DNA from: Paraspadella gotoi
Lineage: Eukaryota > Chaetognatha
Direction of reading: 5' to 3'
Assembly: GCA_051294375.1 (NCBI GenBank)
Contig: CM119266.1
Location: 6,279,431 to 6,343,430 of the forward strand
DNA length: 64,000 bases
Part shown: positions 44,287-57,202 of the stretch, piece after piece
Layout of the letters: each line of letters starts with the position of its first letter
How positions within the stretch are numbered: position 1 is the stretch's first letter
Program-made: the position numbers and the translations under genes
Notes under the pieces: generated by a model
Database searches by the model: none
Told to the model about the DNA's origin: nothing
The model's input: only the letters and a program-made list of their open reading frames with translations

Positions 44287-47200
44287 TACGTCGGCTGATG
44301 TTCGCGAGAGGCGATGATAACGAAGTCCAGAGTCGATGATATTTTGCCTGCGGTTTTTCTTCGCATTCATGTGGCTTCCAAGTTCGAAGCCAATCGGAAG
44401 AAAACCGGATTGTAAAATAATACTTAAAGATGCTTAAGCCGTCTCTAATTCATATTGTTTAATGGAAGTTTTAGAGTGCTTTTGATGCCGTAAGATACTC
44501 AAGATTAATATGACTATTTCGACTGTTGTTTGCGAAATAATTTGAGCTGATTTGAAAGCTTCAAGAAGAACTATTGAAATTATATATGCCGTAAGATACT
44601 CCGAGCTTTGTTATGGTTTCAAAAACTGTATTTCTTTAATTAGTTTTGACGAATAAAAGCAACATTTTGACTAGATTGATAAGTAATTTAATATTTTAAA
44701 GATTTAAAATCCGCTTCCGGTTATGATTCAATGATTAAAATTAAATGAAGTGATATTTTTGTTTCGTTTTGGCCGGAAATGATTTTTCACAACTCCAACA
44801 ACAAAGACGAAACAAAGATAAAGAAAGGGTTTTGAAACAAAAAAAGTGGGCGGCATTTTGGGCACAAAAAAATAAGGAGGGGAGAATTAGGAAAGGTCAT
44901 CTTAAACTTACCTTTCCTTTTTTTCTATTATTTTATTCGTCTTTTTGCCAATCCCCCCAAATTGGGGAAAAAAAGTTTTTCGACCGATTTTGAATTGAAA
45001 AAAGTTTTGAAGTCTAAATTTTTGTTTGAAACTTGAAAATTTGTTCCTGATTTCCTTGATTTTGAAAGAGAAATTCGCGATTCCCTGCCCGAAAATTGGA
45101 AAGCGTTAAATGTATTTTAGCTAAGTACATTATTGAATTAAGCCTATTGAATTTCGAAGGTAAAATTATCGTATACTTATAGTAATCCCCTCACATTTCT
45201 CAGTGACAATTCGAGACGAAAATGAGAAGATCATACTGGTAACATTCGTCACCGTCACAGTGATATTGTCACACTGTAATCTTATCTCATTATTATCCTA
45301 ATTTATTGTGTTTTTTTTCGGAGTGAGAAATAAAATATAGAGGGGAACTGCGTCGTATTAATAATTTATGTTAAAGTTACACTTTATTCCAAGGAAGTCA
45401 ATAGTTCGGTTTTGTTTCGTTCTGTTTTTTGTTGTTGTTGTTGTTTTCTCTTTAGTCTCCTGCTGCGTCCCTCTCGGCGACCGAGTTAAAAAACCCAAAC
45501 AGTCGGTCAGATTTTTGTTTACATTTGTCGGGTTTCAAGTCAAGAATGTTTCTACTAAGTCGGTCGGTCCGCCTTCCTTCGAAACTAAAAAGTCCGTAAG
45601 ACGAGAACAATACAATACGGGATACTACAAGCCGAAAAATTTACAATTTCCAACGGCGGTTTGAAGAAAATCGAAAAAATACATTTCGTTTTTTTTTTCT
45701 TGTTAGGTTTGATCGTTCCTTGAAGTCGACTAAATTGAATAATTAGACCTAATTTAGTTTAACTTGAACCAAATTCTTAAATTTGTTCGAATAATTAATT
45801 CGTCCTTCAACAAGAATTAAGATGTTAGTCACAAACCTAACCAATTTCGTTCGTGGTTTAGGTCGTACGTCGGAATGCGCACGCGCGTGTACGAGTTCGG
45901 CTCAACTTAAGATTATATAAAGATAGATGAAGCGGAAGGTAAAAAAAAAGTGTGCGAAAGATTGAGAGATGGAGGAGATACTGGATAGTACAAGGAGATG
46001 AATGACATAGGGTCATCCCATTCTCTCTCTCTCTCTCTCTCTCGTCGCTGATGTTCGCGAGAGGCGATGATAACGAAGTCCAGAAGTCGATGATATTTTC
46101 CTGCGGTTTTTCTTTCGCATTCATGTGGCTTCCAAAGTTCGAAGCCAATCGGAAGAAAACCGGATTGTAAAATAATACTTAAAGATGCTTAAGCCGTCTC
46201 TAATTCATATTGTTTAATGAAAGTTTTAGAGTGCTTTTTGATGCCGTAAGGTACTCAAGATTAATATGACTATTTCGACTGTTGTTGCGAAATAATTTGA
46301 GCTGATTTTGAAAGCTTCAAGAACAACTATTGAAATTATACATGCCGTAAGATACTCCGAGCTTTGTTATGGTTTCAAAAACTGTATTTCTTTAATTAGT
46401 TTTGACGAATAAAAGCCAACATTTTGATTAGTTTGATAAGTAATTTAATATTTTTAAAGATTTAAAAATCCGCTTCCGGTTATGATTCAATGATTAAAAT
46501 TAAATGAAGTGGATATTTTTGTTTCGTTTTGGCCGGAAATGATTTTTCACAACTCCAACAACAAAGACGAAAACAAAGATAAAAAAAGGGTTTTGAACAC
46601 AAAAAAAGTGGGCGGCATTTTGGGCACAAAAAAAAAGGAGGGGAGAATTAGGAAAGGTCATCTTAAACTTACCTTTCCCTTTTTTTCTATTATTTTTATT
46701 CGTCTTTTTGCCAATCCCCCCAAATTGGGGAAAAAAAAGTTTTTCGACCGATTTTGAATTGAAAAAAGTTTGAAGTCTAAATTTTTGTTTGAAACTTGAA
46801 AATTTGTTCCTGATTTCTTGATTTGAAAAGAGAATTCGCGATTCCCTGCCCGAAAATTGGAAAGCGTTAAATGTATTTAGCTAAGTACATTATTGAATTA
46901 AGCCTATTGAATTTCGAAGGTAAAATTATCGTATACTTATAGTATCCCCTCACATTTCTCAGTGACAATCGAGACGAGAAATGAGAAGATCATACTGGTA
47001 CATCGTCACCGTCACAGTGATATTGTCACACTGTAATCTTATCTCATTATTATTCCTAATTTATTGTGTTTTTTTTCGGAGTGAGAAATAAAATATAGAG
47101 GGGAACTGCGTCGTATTAATAATTTATGTTAAAGTTACACTTTATTCCAAGGAAGTCAATAGTTCGGTTTTGTTTCGTTCTGTTTTTTGTTGTTGTTGTT

Positions 47201-47776
47201 GTTTTCTCTTTAGTCTCCTGCTGCGTCCCTCTCGGCGACCGAGTTAAAAAACCCAAACAGTCGGTCAGATTTTGTTTACATTTGTCGGGTTTCAAGTCAA
47301 GAATGTTTCTACTAAGTCGGTCGGTCCGCCTTCCTTCGAAACTAAAAAGTCCGTAAGACGAGAACAATCACAATACGGGATACTACAGCCGAAAAATTTA
47401 CAATTTCCAACGGCGGTTTGAAGAAAATCGAAAAATACATTTCGTTTTTTTTTCTTGTTAGGTTTGATCGTTCCTTGAAGTCGACTAAATTGAATAATTA
47501 GACCTAATTTAGTTTAACTTGAACAAATTCTTAAATTTGTTCGAATAATTAATTCGTCCTTCAACAAGAATTAAGATGTTAGTCACAAACCTAACCTAAT
47601 TTCGTTCGTGGTTTAGGTCGTACGTCGGAATGCGCACGCGCGTGTACGAGTTCGGCTCAACTTAAGATTATATTAAGATTAGATGAAGCGGAAGGTAAAA
47701 AAAAAGTGTGCGAAAGATTGAGAGATGGAGGAGATACTGGATAGTACAAGGAGATGAATGACAAGGGTCATCCCAG
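44287..47776. repeat. 1.73-kb tandem direct duplication
   Basis: Copy A (about 44287-46019) and copy B (about 46043-47776) are near-identical and differ mainly by single-base indels in homopolymers. Copy B is preceded by the same CT run that precedes the gap before copy A. Neither copy contains a supported gene. Confidence 0.85.
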
Positions 47777-47998
47777 TCGGTGAGATGACAAGAGTAAGAA
47801 ATACTTCCGATCGGTTAAAGTATTCTTAAACCTGACGCTATCACATCCGGGACCCGGAATGTATGTCTTAGACTAAGCCTAAGGTCAAAGAGAGAAAAAA
47901 AAAGGAAGATAAACTTTAGATGATGAATTTCTTCTTATGTCAGTCGTTTTCTCGGATTCAAGGTTATCAACGAATCGGATAGGAGGTGGAGGATTGAG

Positions 47999-48029
<31 letters not shown>

Positions 48030-48154
48030 TCACAAAAAAATAGTCTAGAATCATTAAACGTTTTTAGGAATGTAGCTAAAGATTCCGAGACGATTTGTTT
48101 TTATAGGAGGAAAAAATGACAGATTGACGAGTTTTTTCCGCTTACCCTTAATCT

Positions 48155-48191
<37 letters not shown>

Positions 48192-48722
48192 CTCGTTCTC
48201 TTCTCTCTCTCTCTCTCTCTCTTTCCCTCCTTACATTCCCCTGAAAGAATACAGCGAGACATTTTGATTTACAGTCAACATCTTTGATTTATCGATTTTA
48301 CCATTTGTTTTGTAGTTTGCCTACAGTGGTATATTTGCTCAGGTGACCTCATTTAGCCAAAAAAAGTCCAAACGTTTTCTTTAGTGTTAAATTTTATTTT
48401 GCCTGAAGTAGATTTTTTTTATTCGAAAAAAAAAATATTTTAGTAGATTTCGTTCAAGTGTATTCGTATTTCAATTTTATGTTCTTATACGTGAATATTT
48501 CCTTTTTTTCAACTCACTGGATCGTGATTAGCTATTTCGAATTTCACTTATTCTTAACATTCACTTTTTTCACACGTTTTTTTTGTTAATTCTGTGATTT
48601 GACATCGTCAGGAGTTTGTGGCACAACAGGTATATTTTGATCAGTTTTGATTGATACTACAATCCCAACTTAAATGGGAAGATGTTAAATTTATAAAAGA
48701 AGCTTTAAAAAAATTTGGGCTC

Positions 48723-49155
48723 TCTTTTTCCAAAGCGCCCCATTTCTATTCCTTAATCCACGAACTTGATTTTAAGCTTAATATTTAACTATAATCTATT
48801 GCTCAACCTAAAACCCAATCCTTAACCCTAATACCTAACCTTAATCCTAACCCTAACCTAATATTTAACCTTAATTTTTAATCTCTAACCCAAACCCCTA
48901 ACCCTAACGATTAGTCCTGAACCTTAATCCCGAACCTTAATCCCTAACCCTAACCTAATATTTGTAGATATTGTAACCCTAACCCTAATTTTTAATCACT
49001 AACCCAAACCCTTAAGCCTAAAGATTAGTCTCTAATCCTAATACTTAACCTTAATCACTAATCTGATCTCTTACTCTAACCCTTAATTTATTTTTCAAAA
49101 CTAAAAACTTACTTAATTCCGAATTTGAATGAAATCGGGAGCTTTTGGAAAATAA
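48723..49155. mobile_element. inverted-repeat element with telomere-like core, copy 2
   Basis: Left end TTTTTCCAAAGCGCCCCA, right end GGGAGCTTTTGGAAAATAA. The core is a degenerate CCCTAA array (aaccctaacctaa and similar). Same design as 21884-22175 but longer and with the core in the opposite orientation. Confidence 0.6.
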
Positions 49156-49676
49156 CACTGTAACTTTCGTAACCCGTATCTAGATTCAATGACAATTTTT
49201 TGAATCAGATCAGAAATCAAAACAAAAGGCACGCCCCTTTTATTAAGACTAAATGTCATTAAATAATCTTCAAAGTGGGAGAGGGGGGTTCCGATCTTAA
49301 CTGTCTTCTTTTCTTCTTTCTTAATCTGTCTTCGATACTTACTCCATTCACGGCACAAAACCACAGAAATGAAATTGGTTTATCATCTATGATGAGAAAG
49401 TAACCTCAATACTTAAAAATATTGAATTTCGCTTGTGGTTTGATTTTTTTAGTTTTTTTCTTCATAAAAACAATAATTTTATTAAAGAAATCGGTAAAGT
49501 TAGTAAGTAAAAATAATGGAAGTAATGTAAAACCGAAATCAAAGATTTTTTGCACTCAAGTGGCGTCCGCATGTAAAAGACAAAGCTTTATTTAAAATTG
49601 ATTTACATTTGAACTAAAACAAAATAACGTTATATATTCAGAACAAACAAATGTGATTTTTTTTCAATTCCCGCAG

Positions 49677-50890
49677 ATGGCAGCAGCACAGCCACCAGGG
49701 CCTGGCGGTAAAGCAGACAAAAAAGCATCGCCCCAGACGAACATAGTAACTGGTAAGCGATTGAAATGTATAGGCGCAGTTTATGTAAAATTCAATTAGC
49801 ATTAAAATAAAATTGTGGCGTATATTCACACCGCCTCACGTCCACCATCCGTCAGCCAAAATCCATTGCTCAAGAGGGGGGAAACACACCATCCCAGGCG
49901 TAGATGTTCATCCACAGTCCTAACCGACTTCCCTCTGCGTTGGCAAAGCGAGACGTCCTAGGGTAAACCGCGCAGTGACTGGTGGCGTCAGCTGAGGGTG
50001 CGAAGCCCAAGCCAACAGTGAGAATGCCCCATCCCACATGGGCATCACAGGCAACCCGGCTGTTGCCATAATGGTGAGGCCTACTACGAACAACAGCAAA
50101 CCTCTCTAGGGTATGCTAACGAAAAACGCCTATTGCCCCTGCCGACATTTCGGGTACGTCTACGAAACGCCTATGCCCCTGGGGTACGCTACGACAAACG
50201 CCTATGCCCCACAACTTCGCGCTTCTCTATCTCTCTCCACTATGGTAACAGTCTTGTCAGACACATCTCAAGGAATGGAGGAACCTGAGTGATGTCTTGC
50301 CCGGGGATCCTGGTTGGCGGTATTATTCACACCGCCTCACGTCACGCATCCCGTCAGCCAAATCCATTGCTCAGAGGGGGAACACACGCATCCCAGGCGT
50401 AGTTGTTCCATCCACAGTCCTAAAACGAACTTCCCTCTGGCGTTGGCAAAGCGAGACCGTCTAGGGTAACCGCGGCCAGTGACTGGGAGGCGGTAACTGA
50501 GGGCGGAAGCCCCCAAAAGCACAGTGAGATGCCCCATACCGCAAATGGGGCATCACAGGCAACGCCGGCCTTGTTGCCAATAATATGATTTAATCATTAT
50601 TAATTAATTAATTTCTTTTATTTCCAGTGCCCGACGACAAGCGCAAAACCACTATTCTTCGTGGATTCCTGAAACCAATCAAGTCCCTCGTTCTACCTAC
50701 TCTGGCCTCTTCGATGCACGAACTCCGCCCGACCTCAAAAGGACAAATCGGCGGGCACGGCGGGCAGGGCGGGCAGGCGGGCGGCGCGGGTGAGGGCCTG
50801 GGCAGGACAAGAAGGACAAGAGCGCCAACAAGGGGACAAGAACGACAAAGCGGAGAAGCCTGTCAAGGAGGAGAAAGGAAGCGAGAGTGA
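49677..50890 (+). CDS. ADGB: androglobin exons 22-23, frame disturbed
   Basis: Exon 22 (49677-49752) continues in phase 0 after exon 21 with MAAAQPPGPGGKADKK. Exon 23 (50629-50890) contains LFFVDS in one frame and LKPIKSLVL in the next. These adjoin in androglobins as an LFVDSLKPIE-type segment, so about one base appears missing near 50670. Two further one-base shifts are needed downstream for the Lys/Asp-rich tail (GQDKKDKS, KAEKPVKEEKGSE). The donor then runs into a GA repeat. I read these as sequence errors in a live gene rather than true mutations, but cannot prove it. Confidence 0.6.
49816..50584. mobile_element. 770-bp element with about 260-bp direct terminal repeats
   Basis: Copies at about 49816-50072 and 50315-50584 both begin TGGCG followed by a TATTCACACCGCCTCACG-like segment and end near GTTGCCA. 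They flank about 240 bases containing three 30-base subrepeats around aaacgcctatgcccc. No coding capacity is present. It could be a terminal-repeat retrotransposon in miniature, a solo tandem repeat or another non-autonomous element. Target duplications are not clear. It sits in androglobin intron 22. Confidence 0.55.
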
Positions 50891-50892
50891 GT

Positions 50893-50897
<5 letters not shown>

Positions 50898-50943
<46 letters not shown>
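50898..50943 (+). repeat. (GA)n at the androglobin exon 23 donor
   Basis: gtgagtct runs directly into a GA dinucleotide tract. Confidence 0.9.
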
Positions 50944-50948
<5 letters not shown>

Positions 50949-53694
50949 AAGAGGACGGACAGACAGCGAACGGAGAGATAGATAAAGAGGAGACAGGAAA
51001 GAAACTCGTTTTGTTTTTTAGGCAATGAGACGTTTTCACATCATTTATGACACAATGAAAAATGGCGTAACGTTACTGTTCCGTGCATAAAAAAAATTCA
51101 ACTGTTTCAATATTATTATATTTCTTTTTATTTTTTGAAACGTTATAGTTTCAAAATATCTTTATATCCAAAATTATCAATGCAGAAATCTTTTTTTGGT
51201 TTTTTGATATGAGAATATAGGGTGAAAGATAAAAATTTTTAAAAAAAGTTTACTTATTCATATTTATTCATAGAATTGTAATAAGAAAACTTAAAAAAAT
51301 AATAGTACTAATAGTTAGTGTTATGTCTCAAATAGATGGAAAAAAAACCTATTTAAAATTCGATCGGGAAAGTGGGGTTAACTAAGGCTTACCAATGGCA
51401 TCCTCCACGCCGATTGTTCTCATCTCAATAATTTTTTTTATTTAATACATTTGAAAGGGAAAAAAAGAAAATTTGGAATGCAGGTTGCAGAAAGGTACAG
51501 ATAATCTGGACCTTATTGAATAATGATAACCATAGACTTTTAAAATATCTTGTGAAATGGGGGGCAGTAAAGAAATCTAAAAAAATTTTATCATTAGTCA
51601 GTTCAACTGAACCCTTTTTCCAATGGGCTAATTACGAGAAATATTTTTTCTTTAATTAAAATGGATGATAAATAATAAAATATTAAAATTCCTTGCTTAT
51701 ATTTAAAAAAAATTATCAATACAAATTAACACAATGATGTTTTGCTTTGTCCAAATATGTTACCAGCTATATAATTTTTTACAACTTTAATATGATAAAC
51801 AAAGCAGTGTGTCAAGCTTTTAGTTTGCAGTTTAAAGATAAATGAAAAATGACGATTTTTTTTTTCAGCAGACAAGAAGGTAGATGTCCAGACTGTTTAT
51901 ATAAGCTGAAACATTTTTGTATTTATCATTTTTAATATTTAAAATATATTTTTATTCGCTACAACATAAATTTTTGCTTGTTTTTTACTTAACTGAAAAT
52001 AAGGCAATTTTATGGAATAAAAAAAAATTTAAATAATAAACAAAAATGTAATTCAGTCTTTTTCCTGTTCAAAATTACAAAAGAAAAAGAAAATTTCATA
52101 TGTTTCATTGAAATTTTTTAAAGCAAAAAAAACTGTTATATACTTTAACTCTGGATTTAAACAAAAGCTGTGTAAGATTTATGGATTTAATTTAATAAAA
52201 ACTCTTTAGAAAAGGTGTCCCATGTTAGGTGCTTTAATTTGATACCAACATCCACCCTTGCTAACTCTTTCTTTCAAAAGTTATTTTAAAAAAAATAAAA
52301 TGTTGTTTTTTAAATACGCAGTAACAAATCTTTTGTAATAAAAATTTCGGCAAAAGCGGAGTACTCACTTATTTCTATTGGTAACACATACTTAAATTTC
52401 AAATATAAAACTTGAGAAAATTTTTTTGTCATTTAGAAGACATGATCACTTTCAGATGTACCCATCGTATAATAATTTAATTTATTTATTTCCCCAAAAA
52501 AGCTAATTAGAAAAAGTTGAAATTTTTTCAAAATTGTTGGGAAAAAAAATTCATCCGACCTATGCTCAATTGAAAATAATTTTTGCATAGAACAACTTAA
52601 AATATAAAAAAATAAAAAATACAGCGCTCTAGAAATGCTAAAGTCCTAGAGGCTGATTTTTTAGAATGTGCAATTTTTTTTTCCTGACTCAATAATTGCT
52701 ATTATTCTCAAAGTTTCAAAAATATTTTTTATCAAAATCAATTCAATCAATTTTTTTTATTAATTTAAAATGTTTTATAATGTTGTTTTGGTTTGAAAGA
52801 ATTGAAAAAAAAGTGAAAAATATTAAGTAATTATATAAGGTTTTTGAAAAATACCTTTAAAATATTAAATAATTAGACAAAGGGAGTAAGCAAGACGAAA
52901 ACTTCCGCATTCATAAAGAAAATTGAAAAATGAAATTTGTCAAATATTGTATTATAGATTAATTGACCAAATTACAAACAAAATGAGGTTATGATAAATG
53001 AGGAAAATGAGATGAGGTAAAAAATAATTCATCTTGGTCATCGGTTAATATTAGTTGTCGTAAAGTTTTTGTTTTAAATAATAATAATATTATTTTTTGC
53101 ATTTATAAAAGCATGGTCTAAAATTTGTAAGCGTTTCGAGCTATATTGCTTCATCTTTTTACTATTTTTTGATCTAGTTTAGCTTTTTTGCTTGAGTGGT
53201 CAAGGTTATAGGTCAGAATACCAGATATGTCCAGTAAGTGTATATGCACATATTACCATAAAGTAAGTGACATCAATATAATTTGGCTCAGAAACGATTT
53301 TAAAAGGGACAAGAATCACAGCACGGAGACCTGTTTTCGCCAACGGAATTATTTTTCATCGTGTCTTATACAAATTTTTTTCTTCCTTGTTCCCTCTTTA
53401 TTCTCTCCTCCTTCCTCTACACCCCTTTCCGCCTCTTCTTCCCACCCGCCCCCACGCAGGCTTGCCTTCCATACACCTGGCCGCTCTTGACCGGACGCGA
53501 CCGCTACTAACAAACTTTTTCCCCGCGCATCGCTCTTAGTCGAGACCTTTATGTCATGGAAAACTTTGAAGATGTGTTTGGAAACTTTTAAGTGAATTTA
53601 AAAATTTTTGCCCCCACCGCAACCCACCTTCTAAACCAACCCCCTCTCAAAACTTACCCCTTTATCCCCCTTTGCCCAACTCCTTCCAACGCAG
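50944..53694 (+). other. androglobin intron 23, AT-rich, no feature seen
   Basis: About 2.7 kb of AT-rich DNA with homopolymer runs and no coding signal I can support. A missing androglobin exon could be hidden here, but I find no conserved segment. Confidence 0.5.
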
Positions 53695-55497
53695 TCCGTC
53701 CCCGTGATGCAATTGAAGAACGGACCGCCCGACGGCGTCGTTCCTCAATCTTCGCAGGGCGTCACGTGCTTCGCGTCGTCATGACGGCGCCGCTAGGGTT
53801 CCACGTTCACCTCTGCTCCACGACGCCTTTTGTCTTCGGCGAGGAGGAGGTCGTGTTTTTTGTTGTTTTTTTTTGTTAATTAGGTTTTTTTTTTGTTTGT
53901 TTATTTGTTCGTTATATTTTTTGTTTTGTTTGATTTCGTTCATTTTCATTTGCCTTTTTATTTTTTTCGTCATTGGCGCGTATTTTGTTCTACTTTTAGC
54001 TTTTTGTTTGTTTGTTATAATTTTCTTTTGATTTTGTTTTGTTGATTTATCCCGATCTTTCTCAGGTCTGTACTCTTCTTCTCAATTCTCATCAGGAGTC
54101 TAGAACCCTGGACCTTTTTGTTCATCATTCATCTTCTTGCCCTCTCCACCACAGGTGGTGATGCCCCAATTGACGAAGGAGTCGGCCCGCTTCACGGAGA
54201 GGGCGTTGGAGATCCTTCACGGCGTCGGCAAACTCGTGGGCGCCTTCGCCGGCGCCGCCGCTGTGCCGACGTCCGGCGGGGGCGCCGCGGGTCCGCCGCT
54301 CGACACGGTGCCGGAAGGAACGGAGGAGGCGGCGAGTAAGGACGCCCCGCCGACGCCTGGCGGTTTTACGGGTAAGGGATCTTTTTTTTTTTACAAATTG
54401 GTTTTACGTTTATTTTATAGAAAAAAGGATAAGATTATTTTGCTAAATTGGTTATGTTTGTTTAATGTTTAATGTTTATTTAACGATTTTTTGTTTTCAA
54501 GTTTTTTTAAAAAAATTGTTACTGTAAATTATTCACCCGAATGTTTTTTTCATTTAATTTTTTTTTTTATGCTTTTTTTTCCACTTGTAAATATTTTCGC
54601 GATACCATTTGTTTTTATTTTTTCGTTCTTTTTACCCTAATTCCCCATTTCTCCTCCAGAGGGGACGACGATATCGACTGATCTGGAGACGACGCTCCCC
54701 GCGGGCGAAGAATTGAAACGCGCGACCGAGGCTCTCGTGCAACTCCATTGTCCGAATCGAGGGGGCGTCGACAAAGTGCTTCGCCAGCATCTTGAGGTGA
54801 TGGAGAAAGTGAAGATGTCCATGATGATGATGATGATGATAATGATGAAGATGAAGACAAAGTGCTGCGCCAGCAAATTCCTAAACTAAATACGATCATC
54901 GCTGGAAAATAACGATGATGATAATGATGATGATGATGATGATGATAATGTTTTGGCAAGTTTAACAAGAAGGATGATGATAATGATGATTATGATGATG
55001 ATGATGATGATGATGACGATGAGGATAATTAAGATATAAGTGCGAAATCAGCATTCATGAGTTTGAAAACAAAATACTAAGTAATAAAAAAATATAAAAA
55101 AAATTAAAAAGAATTGAAACAAAAAACAAAAGTAAAACAAACAAAAACAAAAAACAAACATAATAAAAAAAAAAAACAAAACAAACAACAAACAAAAAAA
55201 AACAAAACGGTTTTTAACAGATTAAACAATATAATTGACAAAACCTAAACAAACAAAAAACAAACCCGTATTCCCTCCTCCCAAAATCAAAACATCCACT
55301 CTTCCCCCCCCCTTCAAAAACCACCAACCCCCTCTTTTCCTCCCAAACAGATCTTCAACTCTGCCTTCACTCGATGCTGCGCAAAGCACTCGTCGGTGAC
55401 CTTCAGACTCTGGAGATGAGCTTCGCCGTCAGAACTTTGACTCTGGACTTCGCCACGCCCAACATCTTGGGTCTGCAGCTCGGATCCGCCAGAGCGA
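53695..55497 (+). CDS. ADGB: androglobin exons 24-27: permuted globin, helices C-H
   Basis: Exons about 53695-53849, 54155-54371, 54660-54796 and 55351-55497. Exon 24 ends GRHVLRVVMTAPLGFHVHLC...FGEEE and exon 25 begins VVMPQLTKESARFTERALEI, matching the family's E-helix segment. A Gly/Pro/Ala-rich insert of about 60 residues follows. ALVQLHCPN (exon 26) supplies the putative proximal His (F8). Exon 27 reads LQLCLHSMLRKALVGDLQTL and then FAVRTLTLDFA, but its frame is offset by one base from exon 26. Exon 24 also seems shifted upstream of GRHV, and its donor gtcgtg is weak. The heme-binding role is family knowledge. Confidence 0.75.
54820..55030 (+). repeat. GAT-rich repeats with a duplicated exon end
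   Basis: Intron 26 has several (GAT)n runs. At 54856-54875 it repeats 19 of 20 bases of the exon 26 end (54770-54789, gacaaagtgcttcgccagca). Confidence 0.7.
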
Positions 55498-56318
55498 GTG
55501 GGTGGTGATTGTGGGGGAGGGGGGGAAGGGAGGGAGGGGGGGAAGGGGTAGGGAGGGGGAGAGGAGGAGGGGTAGTGGAAGGGGGAGTTGAGGACTGGGT
55601 GACATTTTATTGGAGACTGAAAATATGGTCTTGAATTGAGATGTCTTGCCACTGACTTTTGACTGGCTATGATGGGATTAGGCCTCCATGCCCTCCATGC
55701 CTTCCATGCCCTCCATGCCTCTTACAAGATCGTATCAACTATCAAAGCAGGAAGATACAAGTTTTCAATCAAGACTCTCTCAGATTCTGAGTGAGAGTCC
55801 AGTTTATTAACTCCCTAATCTGCCGGCTATCACTGAAGTAATATATTATAAATTTATAATGTTTTTATTATTTTAATTGTATATAAAAGGCTTAGGGTTT
55901 GTTGCTGTTAGATATGGAAGTCAACGTAAATCAATGTAATTTGAGATCTCTTATATAATCGGGGAACCCCGCTACCTGTTAGGTGTCGTTGTTCAAATTC
56001 GGCGTTTGTCAGTTAGTTCAATGACTTAATCATTAATAACTTTTGATCGTTTTAACTTTTTCTTGCACCTAAGTCGGCGCAGGTACAATTTTATTCTCTT
56101 CCGTTTGTTTTTGTAGTTTATTTGTTAGTTATCGATACAAGTTAGTTTTTATTTTTATAGTGATATTCACTTAGCTAATTTCTCTTCTCACGTTTGTTTG
56201 GTTTTCATTTTAAACTAAGATTTTGATTTGTGGTAGAATTGTAATCACTGTCCACATTTCGTGTGTTTTTATTTGTTTACTTTTTGCTGACCCATTGTTT
56301 TTCTGTGGATTAAAAAAG

Positions 56319-57202
56319 GAGGATCCGATTCCGACAGAGGCAGCACAGGTAAAACGGGCCTTTTGTTTCAAAGAAACGTAAATTGGTGATGGTTTATGTT
56401 TGCCGTTAATAATAATATTACTCAATTGATTCAAGGATTTCTTAACATTAAGAATGAAATTGTACTATTAAGATACTTTTGTAAATTATTTACGGAACCT
56501 CAATCTTATTTGCGTCAAAATTAAATTAATGCCCTGTTTTAAAGAAAGAGATGCACTAAAAGAAATAATGTTTTGGGTGACTGTATAGTGTATATGCATT
56601 AAATCCTTAAACCCTTATTCATAACTTCCCTCACTAATCGAAATTTTCGTCCAATCTAATCACGATCTCTAATCCGATGATCCAATCAAATTCGATCTTT
56701 AATCGATCTCAGCCACGGGAGCGACGAGTCACCGCGGATCCGCTAAAAGTAGCAAAAAATGTGAGTCGAAATAAATGATAAGATTTCTGATTGATGACTC
56801 AACCCACATTGTCAATACCTCGATAAAATACGTACTGTGTATTTGTCTGATTAACGTTGTCAAATAGATTTTTGGAAAAGTGCTTTTCTTAGATGAAACT
56901 AATTATTACTAACCATATTGTTGTCAATATTAACAATGTTTTTATTAGTAATTTAGTATTAATAATATTATTTTTGCTATTAAGTTTTACCATTATTATC
57001 TATTATTATTATCTTTTATTATCATCACATCATTGGTTTATTTTCTAACCACTGTATCATTTGTTTTTATTTTCCGTCGATCTCAGCCGTGCTGCAACCA
57101 CAAGCGCCTCCTAGCCAAAGGACGAGACAAACGCCGCCGGGAAAAAGTCACAAAAAGGACGACGCCGTCTCGCAAAAGACCGGAGCGGCGGGAGCGCCTC
57201 AG
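56319..57202 (+). CDS. ADGB: androglobin exons 28-30: basic linker before the IQ motif
   Basis: Exons 56319-56348, 56713-56760 and 57087-57202 join in phase 1, 1 and 1 and end in phase 0. The short Ser/Gly/Lys/Gln-rich peptides (SDSDRGST, HRGSAKSSKK, QPQAPPSQRTRQTPPGKS) have no recognised fold. Support comes from splice sites and phase, not homology. Confidence 0.6.

Noticed and set aside
43896-44366. Poly-Asn and poly-Ile open frames
   Set aside because: They are translations of the TAA microsatellite and an N gap, not genes.
44769-46757. Short basic open frames repeated in the 44-47 kb duplication
   Set aside because: They recur in both copies but differ by frameshifts, and have no splice context or recognisable domain.
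48780-49090. CCCTAA-rich stretch as a chromosome end or internal telomere
   Set aside because: It is degenerate, short and bounded by inverted repeats shared with another locus, so a mobile element explains it better.
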